A stretch of DNA of 19,139 nucleotides. Origin: Thalassiosira profunda (Eukaryota > Bacillariophyta > Thalassiosirophyceae > Thalassiosirales > Thalassiosiraceae). Below, piece by piece: positions 9,517-16,651 of the stretch (the stretch's first letter is position 1; every line of letters starts with the position of its first letter). The notes under the pieces are model-generated. The model was given only the letters and a program-made list of their open reading frames with translations, was not told where the DNA came from and made no database searches. The DNA is taken from positions 1-19,139 of the forward strand of contig JALLAP010000183.1 of NCBI GenBank assembly GCA_036939355.1, written 5' to 3'. Position numbers and translations under genes: made by a program.

Positions 9517-10353
9517 CTACTGAATAATGCACATACTTCCGGCAGAGCCCACGTCCCTCGCCACCTTGACCTCCTCGATGCTAGCCATGATTTCTTCGAA
9601 CGTAGGTGGGTAGCTCTGGATTTTGTTCCTCTTCATGAAGTCCACATAAAGATTGCAAATGAGGGGCGCGTCGTCGCCCCCCGCAGCTCCGGGCACGCGG
9701 TCATCTTTCGCCAAGATGCCCCAGCTGCTGTCGCCAATAATCAGCTCGTCGCGGTCATTCCTGTTCAGCACGAACTCGTGGATCCCGCCGAGGGCATCAT
9801 GGGCGGTGAACCAGCTGATGCCGTCCCGGTCGTGAACCGGCAGCGGCCGAATCTGACGCTGCTGCTGCAGTTGCTGCTGCCACTGCTCCGTGCTCACACT
9901 GCTCCTTGCCGCCCCTCCCTTTGCAACAGGGGTGAAAGCGCTGACGAGAGCAGCGCCAGCGCCACCATCACGAGGGGAGGCGGTGGATTGCGAGCCAGTA
10001 TTGGGGGAAAGGGAATCGCCCGTATCCTCGCCGGAGGATTTGTTGGCACCCCCCACGCCATCGGTGGGAGTGACAACGGCTCGTGGCTCATCGTTCTCGA
10101 CCTTCTCCCCGTCGCTGAACTTCTTGCAATATTCACCGCACCGCGCTGCTTTGTATTTCGTGCAACCGGGGGCACTGCACTCACGGTCTTTACCAGGGCC
10201 CTTCGCCGGCTTCCTCTTGCTCGGTTTGCTCCCCTCGTCCGCCCGCCCCGCCCCCGCCATTTGCTCGGGAGGGCGCTTCCTGTCACCCTCCCCCGCGATC
10301 TTCACCACGGCCTCAGCCGCCGCCGCCCTCCTGGGCCTATCAGATGCAGGCAT
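9517..10353 (-). CDS. unrecognised basic/Gln-rich protein with a Cys4 motif
   Basis: I do not recognise this gene. It encodes 278 residues from ATG 10353-10351 (context CACAATGC). An in-frame ATG at 10464 would add 37 residues but would place the TTGCATTTTGCA element inside the coding region, so the shorter start is preferred. The first 58 residues are Ala/Lys/Arg-rich with likely nuclear-localisation clusters (KPSKRKPAKGPGK). Next is a candidate zinc-binding motif C59-x4-C64-x7-C72-x3-C76 (CSAPGCTKYKAARCGEYC), resembling the short CxxxGCxK...C cysteine repeats of algal and plant regulatory proteins but without the usual final His. A Ser/Thr/Gly linker and a Gln run (QQQLQQQRQ) lead to a more conserved-looking C-terminal region (about 185-278) containing GISWFTAHDALGGIHEF and WGILAKDD. 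It is divergent from the orphan gene at 10631, and both lie between the two TPR-SET halves. Confidence 0.68.
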   Translation of the reverse strand: MPASDRPRRAAAAEAVVKIAGEGDRKRPPEQMAGAGRADEGSKPSKRKPAKGPGKDRECSAPGCTKYKAARCGEYCKKFSDGEKVENDEPRAVVTPTDGVGGANKSSGEDTGDSLSPNTGSQSTASPRDGGAGAALVSAFTPVAKGGAARSSVSTEQWQQQLQQQRQIRPLPVHDRDGISWFTAHDALGGIHEFVLNRNDRDELIIGDSSWGILAKDDRVPGAAGGDDAPLICNLYVDFMKRNKIQSYPPTFEEIMASIEEVKVARDVGSAGSMCIIQ

Positions 10354-10630
10354 TGTGATCGAAGGAGAAGGGGAGGTTGCGGGCGGGGAGTGCAAAATGC
10401 AACGGGATCTTGCAAGTTTGGAGTTTGGCTCGGTGCAAAAGGGGGACTCTCTAGTTTGTGTCATAATTTGGTAAACATTTAACCTGAAATAAACAACAGA
10501 GGAGTGACCTCACATAAATTACCCCGACCACACGAAAGGCTGCAACCAAAGGAGAATTTTCGAGAAGAGAAAGTATGGAGGGGGCGATTGGTAAAATGAC
10601 TCTTTTGGAGGCTGCGCCAAACTTCAGCCG
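10354..10630. promoter_or_regulatory. bidirectional promoter region between two unrecognised genes
   Basis: The 277-bp divergent spacer contains TGCAAAATGCAA at 10391-10402 (TTGCATTTTGCA on the minus strand, about 38-50 bp upstream of the minus-gene ATG), palindromic TTGCAA at 10410-10415 and GGTGCAAAA near 10433. The part near the plus gene is AT-richer (AAATAAACAACAG around 10487). No TATA box is clear. Confidence 0.42.
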
Positions 10631-12891
10631 ATGGAAGCCGACCATCGAGCCGGCCCCCCCTGGTTGATGCCGAATGACGCACCGCCGTCCCCGCCGCTTT
10701 CTCTGATCACGTCGCTCGACGACCCTCCGATCCCCGAAAGGATGTCTACATTTCGCGGGCAGTTGAGGAGTCTTTTTGACCGCCTCGTGCCCAGCGAGAG
10801 CTCATCATTCTTTCCCCGTCGTGCTGACAACAACGATTGCAACAATGGAGACGACGCCTCGCGGCACCTCCCCCGCGGGGGCCCTGGCGGAGACGCCCTC
10901 GGCGCCAAGCTCTATCGCCGCGATCAGATTCAGTTTCCAGCCGGCGCCCTTCTGGGAGCCAGGACGAACGCCCCGCTCTTGTTCCGGCGAAACCAGCTGC
11001 GGATCCCACCGCAATTCCTTGGCGGCGTTTCTGATGGAGGAGGTTACGGCCATAACCAGCTGGTCGTTGGAGGTGACGTCGCCGCCGCCGCCGCGGCACC
11101 GCCCGAACCAGAGTTTGGTCCAACTGGCGACTGGGTAGACGCCCTCGCCGACCATTCCCAGAATGCCCGCCCCCAGCGCAAACGCAAGCACGGGGACACC
11201 GGTGCGGGGGATGGCGAGGCGGGCGATGGCGAGCTTGGTCCGCGCCGCACCCGTTCCAACTCGCGGAATGCTCCAGCGGGGGGTGCGGCGCCCGCCGCCC
11301 AGGGCGAGCGCGGAGAGGGCAAGCGCAGGCGCACACGCACACGGGCGGACGCGGAGGCGGGCGGCGCGGAGGCGGGCGGCGCGGAGGAGGACGCGGAGCC
11401 GGGGGATCCCGCCGTGCCGGGCGACGCGGGGGCGGGCAATGGCGAGATTTTCACGTACGAGGCCAGGCTGGACGGCCCGGATGGCACCCCGATCTATGGG
11501 TTCAATCAAACGAATCGGTTGAGTACGTCGTTGAAGAACGGCGGTTTGGGGGTCGGAGCGAAGCCCCCGCTTCGTGCCGACATCCTGAAAGGATGCTTTG
11601 TCCACAACAACCAAGTTTGGCTGCAGAAGAGCGGGAAGCCCGTCGTATACGACAAAGTGGCCTGGGAGGCGTTCAAAAAAAAGCTCATTCCGGTGATGGA
11701 TGCCAAAAACCGCAGTGTGGCGACCGAGGGCATCAACTACGTGCTCAAGGCGGTCGATCGGAACGGCCCCGTTATCAAAGGGTTTGCCAACGCGATCGGC
11801 ATTCGTGACTCCATTGACAGTGGAGGTATCGGTTACTGCGAGGCAGTAGAGAATTACAGAGCGAGTGACGTGACGGAGGATGGACTTCTGTTCCACGAAG
11901 ATATCTCTCCCGTGTGGTTCGGACCCGCCCAACCCAACGAGAAGGATCCCTCCAACTTTGATACTGATCGTTGCAATGAAGTGATGGGAAAAATCGCCGC
12001 CGCGGTCAAGGCCCGAGATCCTTCCGTGGGGGCCGAGTTCTTTGATGAAATCCCTTCCGTGCTGGTGGTTGAAGGGGATTGGGTGAATCGGGTGGCGAAG
12101 AAAGGAGAACGCATCCGGCGCCGTTGGGCTAGGGGCCAGAACGCGCCCCTCTGCAGAGTCACAACCTGTGAGACGTTGGCCCAACGTCACCTCATTTTTG
12201 GAGGTTGCTGCGTCAGCCATGCAGGTGCATTGTCGCCCGGCGCCAAGCAGTACGAGGAGGATATGAGTGTCATCCTTGCCGCGGGACCGTCCACCAACTC
12301 CACAGTGCATCAACTCATCGTCGGCCAAGTGTTTCCGGACGGCGATGCAACGGCACAGCTGAAGGGTGGCGCAAATGTGTTTCACTGGATGGACGTCTCG
12401 GAATACGATGTCTTGCAGCGCACGAAGGGCAAAATTGCGCTGCTGCCGTCGACCGAGCTCGAACCGGCAACCCGAAACGCGATCCCCCACGACGTCGACC
12501 TGTCGAAGAAAATGAGCAATCTCCTTTGGGGAACGACGAATTTCCTTTTGGGCCGGGACCACGTGCAGAAACACGGGCGCAACAAAGCAATCGTGCTCGG
12601 GAAAGACGATGTACGGTATGTGGGCGTCTTCACCCGGGCACAAAAGGAAATGTTCAGACTTTGGAGCCCATTCAAGCTCAACCACCCATCTGTCGTGCGT
12701 GCAAAGACCGGCCCCGGCGGCCTCGTGCCGTGCCTTCTCCTCAAGGTGACGTTCATGAGCAACTCCATTACGGACATCAGATGGAGATCGTGGAGGTGAG
12801 CGGCGAGCCGCAGGACGTCCCAATTGACGCCAGCAAAGTCCGCCTCAAGATTGAGGACGGCCGTATCTTTTTGATCGAAGTTGAGGATTAG
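10631..12891 (+). CDS. unrecognised, probably nuclear protein with a long conserved-looking core
   Basis: I do not recognise this gene. Residues 1-270 are low-complexity: Pro/Asp/Gly-rich, with basic clusters RPQRKRKHG (about 179-187) and GKRRRTRTRAD (about 229-239) that look like nuclear signals, an EAGGA tandem and acidic runs. From about 271 (GEIFTYEARLDGPDG) to the end the sequence has normal globular composition with aromatics and Cys (DISPVWFGP; FHWMDVSEYDVL; HLIFGGCCVSHAG), suggesting a folded domain of about 450 residues. No catalytic motif is clear. The frame opened at 10631 stops at 12799, but another frame continues coding-like sequence to 12891, ending VRLKIEDGRIFLIEVED. A GT-AG intron at 12746-12780 (35 bp) or 12746-12813 (68 bp, close to the 69-88 bp of other introns here) joins them, giving 741 or 730 residues; a missing base is equally possible. 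Confidence 0.66.
11354..11383 (+). repeat. two exact 15-bp tandem units coding EAGGA
   Basis: Two perfect 15-bp copies (11354-11368 and 11369-11383) lie in frame in the low-complexity N-terminal part of the orphan gene. Length polymorphism is likely here. Confidence 0.7.
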
Positions 12892-12962
12892 ATAGCTCAT
12901 CCTCTAGGTATAGTACAAAGAGCCAAATTTCACTAAGTATTTTCTACCAGTGACCCGCCACG

Positions 12963-13018
12963 CTAGGGTTAGTGTTGGGCTTGGGTTAGGTTCGTATTAG
13001 GGTTCGGGTTAAGGTTAA
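12963..13018 (+). repeat. degenerate interstitial telomere-like repeat tract
   Basis: About 56 bp contain serial variants of TTAGGG: CTAGGGTTAG, GGGTTAGG, ATTAGGGTTCGGGTTAAGGTTAA. The G-rich strand is the plus strand. TTAGGG-type telomeres are known in many stramenopiles. The tract directly precedes the open frame of the SET half (from 13019) and lacks any coding-like frame. It is too short and degenerate to be a working telomere, so it is best called an interstitial telomeric sequence. Confidence 0.7.
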
Positions 13019-13111
13019 ACCAAACAGCATCGCCTCCCGAAAGAGGAAGAGGATTTCTTCTATCACTATCGCCGTGAAATCCTGAGGTGCACGGGAGACC
13101 TCTTCGATTAC

Positions 13112-13804
13112 ATGAAGCGGTGCGACTACTCAGATCCAAAGCCGTTTGATGATCCTCCTACGTATCTGCCAGCGTGGCATACTGACATTGAAGTGTTCCG
13201 CACTAGTGACAAGGGCCTTGGGATCCGAACAAAAAGTGACTTGCATCGGGGCCAGGTTGTTCTCATTGAATCGCCTCTTACATCAGCTAGCAGCTGTGGA
13301 ACCGATGTTGTTTTCAACTATGAAGGATCGGAACTGAGGAAGTCAACCGATGAGTGCATTTTGCCAAATTCAGTGCTCCGTGCTCAACGCGAGGCCGTCC
13401 TCTGCAAAGTAATGGACCAACTTGATGATGGGGTCAGCGCTCGAACTGATACGCGAACACTCAATGCGTTTCTCCCTAATCTTGCATCCAGTCATGCGTT
13501 GCTTCCGTCTCACGATGATTACATTGCGGGCGAAAATGTGAAATTGTCGGCAGAGCGAATCGCTGCAATCATATCAACCAATTCCTTTGGTCGGACGTGT
13601 GGAGAGAAACGGGACCACGATTCCAGGTTGTATTCAGTATTGTCGCTCTTCAATCATTCCGCAAAGAATACATGCAGCTGGGAAGAACTCGGCGGCTGCG
13701 GCGTGATCTACACGACATGTGCGGTCAAAGCCGGGAACGAGCTAACCATCAGCTACCACCACAGCAACGAAGTCTTGCGTCGACAGTGGGGAATTAATGA
13801 GTGA
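13112..13804 (+). CDS. SET-domain protein fragment, C-terminal half of a TPR-SET gene
   Basis: From the first ATG (13112) this encodes 230 residues. The same frame is open upstream to 13019, just after a TAA inside the telomere-like tract, and those 31 codons read as coding (KEEEDFFYHYRREIL, TGDLFDYM), so the true gene probably began further upstream. The SET fold is recognisable: FRTSDKGLGIRTKSDLHRGQVVL near residues 28-50 (the SAM-binding GxG element), then SLFNHSAKNTC (N181-H182-S183) and GNELTISY near 209-216. The family's NHSCxPN is degenerate here, with Cys replaced by Ala and no Pro-Asn. It stops at RRQWGINE, where relatives enter a Cys-rich post-SET segment. GTGAGG at the stop could be a donor, but the exon beyond would be antisense to START-gene exons. 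Lysine methyltransferase activity is doubtful. It may be a remnant. It is convergent with the START gene, 25 bp between stops. Confidence 0.68.
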   Translation: MKRCDYSDPKPFDDPPTYLPAWHTDIEVFRTSDKGLGIRTKSDLHRGQVVLIESPLTSASSCGTDVVFNYEGSELRKSTDECILPNSVLRAQREAVLCKVMDQLDDGVSARTDTRTLNAFLPNLASSHALLPSHDDYIAGENVKLSAERIAAIISTNSFGRTCGEKRDHDSRLYSVLSLFNHSAKNTCSWEELGGCGVIYTTCAVKAGNELTISYHHSNEVLRRQWGINE

Positions 13805-13829
13805 GGAGAACCGGGCTCCTACCTGTCCG

Positions 13830-16376
13830 TCAATCATCAAACCCAATAATCTCCTCTTCGCATTCCAAATCATCTTGCTGCTGATCTACTTCTTTCAGCC
13901 CTCCTCCGTTTGGCCAGAAGCATGTAAAGCCTGAGCAAGAGTTCGTGCATAAACACATCAGGATGGTCAGGTCAAACAAAGCAATAAGGACGGAGCGATC
14001 TCTCACCTAAGTGCGCTATTCCAGCAGGCTTGCTGCTTCTTCCTGGTAGGTTCTTCACAACAGATGTCTGTGGAGGCGTCGACGACTCTTGGTAGTTGCA
14101 AATGCTGTCGTTGATGTTGTGGAAGAACTGAGAGCAGAGAAGATCGAGTGAGAACGCGTTATCTGCGCTTTGTTCTTGATGTATAAAGCAGTATGTGCAC
14201 ACCTTGAATGGTTCGATCTGAACGACCGCATTCACTGCAGTGTTCATCGCCCACTGCGGCAGCCCGCCACCAGGGTTGGCGTGCGATAGCATAGTAAACC
14301 GTGTTTTGGTTGGATCGTCGGGATCTCTCGAAATGACTTCACACAGCACCACGACAGTTAGAATGTTGAGTCGAAAAGGAGTGAAGGATATCCACCAAAT
14401 TCTACTCACAGTTGGCACCCCTCAGAGCAAACCCACGGCAAGCGTCTGCTTGACCCTCCTCCAACACGGCCGGCCTGTCCTCGTGCTCGCACGCCTGGTT
14501 GATCAACACCTGCGTTCCGTCCCGACGCCACCGGTGGCTACAGTACGTCACAAAGTCGCGAGGCTTGACGAATAGGATCTTTGGGCATTTTGTCCACGTG
14601 ATCTTCCCGTGCGGCGTGATCTCTTCCACTTCGGCGTGGTCCGTCACAAGCTCATTGTACAACGGCATCGTCTCCTCGTTGGCAAGGAATGAGCATACGT
14701 CTTCTATTGGCGCGTCAATGGTCGAGTAGCATTTGAGGCAGGGATAGTCTTGTGTGCGGCTGCTGGTCGATTCGATATCTCTATCGTCGCGAGTGTCCGG
14801 CATCCACTGTGGAGCGGGTCAGTGAGTGAGAATGTGAGAATGCAGATCATAAGCAAAGCGGTTTGCACCTGCCACCTACCTTCAAGTAGACCTCGGTCCT
14901 CCCGTGCTTGTTGAACTTCTTTTTCACGAAGTTGTTGCACGATATCTCCTTCCACCCATCCCCCGCCCGGTCTTCCTGGCCAAAGAGCAAATCGACAGCC
15001 CACTGCTCCACATCCTTCCCTATCCTATCAAATCCACACTGTCGTTCTCGCTTGGAGACTTTGGGCGCGAAGTCTTCCAACGACAGTTGTTCCTCGGCCG
15101 TGGGAGGAGGAGTCTCCACACCCATGCCTCCCTGTTTGTCCCTCTTCATTTTGTCCTTCATCGCCTTGAGCTCCTCCCGCAGTGCAACGATCTCCTCCCT
15201 CATCTCACGCAGTTCGAGGAGCGTCTCGCCAAACACGTCGGACATTCCCGGAGCCACGTCCCCGTTGGATTTCTTCTTTGGCTTGGACGTTTGCTTTTTT
15301 GGCCGACCGGCCTTCTCTCTTTGCGTTTTCGTGGGAGGTTTATTCTTTGGCGCTGGAGGAAGTGGCTGCCTCGTTCCCTCTGCCGGCGGTTTCCCTTCGT
15401 CTGAGCCTTTTGGCTCGCTAGCTGCTGGCCCATCAGACTGTTGCAGAGGCGCCGCCTTTCCTGACTTTTTGCCTGTTGTATCGGGAGATGGAGAGAACAA
15501 AACATCCTCCCGAATGCCATAATAAAATCCCGTATTGTTCTTCCGCCTCGTTCGCAGCTTCTTCCGTTGCTTTGTTGCTGTGGAAGCTTGGACGACGGCT
15601 CCATTTTTGCCAGTATGCTGACAAGGCTGATTTTGCCCGTCTTCCCATGAGATGATGGTGCTACCACCCCCCAGCAAGGACACGGCCTTGCCTACGCTCG
15701 TAGATAGCCGTTCCAGCTGTGGCATCCTCCTGCCTCTTTGCTCCCAGGGCTCGTTCCATCTCCGCCGATCCAGTGGGCGCAGATGATTTGCAAGTTGACG
15801 CAGAAACCGCTTCGATGAATCCACAGCAGATATGTCATTGTGTTGGTCGCAATCTTCCTTCGGCAGAGGGCCTGGAGCAGTTTGCTGGGCCCCAATCCCA
15901 TCACTGCACAACTCGTGCACCGTCTCCTCCCGATGCCCATTTTCTATTGCAACATCACCCATCGCCGTCCACTGGCGAGTGGGGCAGTGGCGCGTTGCAA
16001 CTCTGCCACTCAGCATGGGCTCCATTCGTCTCGACGGTGGACCTGTGCCCGAGGAACACGAGACGATGTCGTCGTCGCGTAAGCCGAAGTAAAACCCCGT
16101 GTTGTTCCTCCGCCGCCTGCGCCGCATCGCTTCGTCCCACCGCTCGTCCCTGCGCCTCGTCCGCCTCGAGGCGCGATATTGCTCCACCGTCGGTGGCCGC
16201 CGCAGGTGCAACGAGGACGGGGAGGAGCCGATGGTAGGCAGAGGTTGATGGGCGAGGAGGATGACGCACGTCGTCACAGCTGCGGCCAGAGGGGGGCGCC
16301 GCCGCCGCCTTCCGCCACCGCCGACCGACCGCGGCCCGGCGGCGCGCTCCGGACTACTTACCTCCGCGGTACCCAT
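13830..16376 (-). CDS. START-domain lipid-binding protein with AT-hook-like and coiled-coil N-terminal region
   Basis: Five exons are reconstructed: 16376-14880, 14806-14410, 14336-14203, 14127-14007 and 13930-13830. The introns are 73, 73, 75 and 76 bp, all GT-AG, and the coding sum is 2250 bp (749 residues). The START domain, a hydrophobic-pocket fold that binds sterols or phospholipids, covers about 474-710. Its signs are the DAPIEDVCSFL, FVKPRDFV, ISRDPDDPTKTRFTMLSHAN, LPQWAMNTAVNAVV and IEPFKFFHNIN elements; exon joins fall inside it and read through cleanly. The long N-terminal part has RRRRR followed by a short hydrophobic segment (about 29-43, possible anchor or targeting signal), two copies of an NNTGFY(F/Y)G(L/I)R motif (91-100 and 280-289), an AT-hook-like AGRPKK (356-361) in a Lys-rich tract, and a charged coiled coil (about 381-413). 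The C-terminus is acidic. Whether it is membrane-bound or nuclear cannot be decided. Confidence 0.83.
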
Positions 16377-16651
16377 TCCGATATTGAGCTGGCCGTGCCT
16401 GCGCGGAGGGATAGGAGGAGGTGAATGGGATGATGTTCCGTTGCAACAAAAGAGAGAGGAAGTGAGGTGTCAGCGGCGGACGAGAAGGAGTGAAGGAGGA
16501 CCGGACCAACCTCACCCTCCTCCTTTCTCCTACAACAGCTCGCTTATTGAAGATTGAAGAGAGGAGGAAGAGAACGACGAACATTGCCCACTGGAGAGCA
16601 TCTACTCATCTGTAACAGTGTCGTTATCTCATTATGTACAGTTTCAGTTGC
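16377..16651. promoter_or_regulatory. spacer between the lipoxygenase 3' end and the START gene promoter
   Basis: These 275 bp hold the START-gene promoter and leader and the lipoxygenase 3' flank. TTGCAA at 16441-16446 lies about 65 bp upstream of the START ATG. The rest is purine/pyrimidine-skewed (GGAGGA and GAGAGG runs) without further recognisable signals. Confidence 0.35.

Noticed and set aside
12382..12900. Long minus-strand frame opposite the 3' part of the orphan gene
   Set aside because: It is the antisense of a frame with clearly better protein-like composition, and it has no supporting start or motif.
9377..13018. A transposon as the cause of the TPR-SET split
   Set aside because: I see no transposase, reverse transcriptase or integrase motif, and no terminal inverted repeats or target-site duplication at the approximate edges.
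9372..13027. A single 3.6-kb intron joining the two TPR-SET halves
   Set aside because: The only donor-like site near the stop (GTAACA) does not match the reading phase of the best acceptor (CAG|CAT), and the span holds two genes; not excluded without RNA data.
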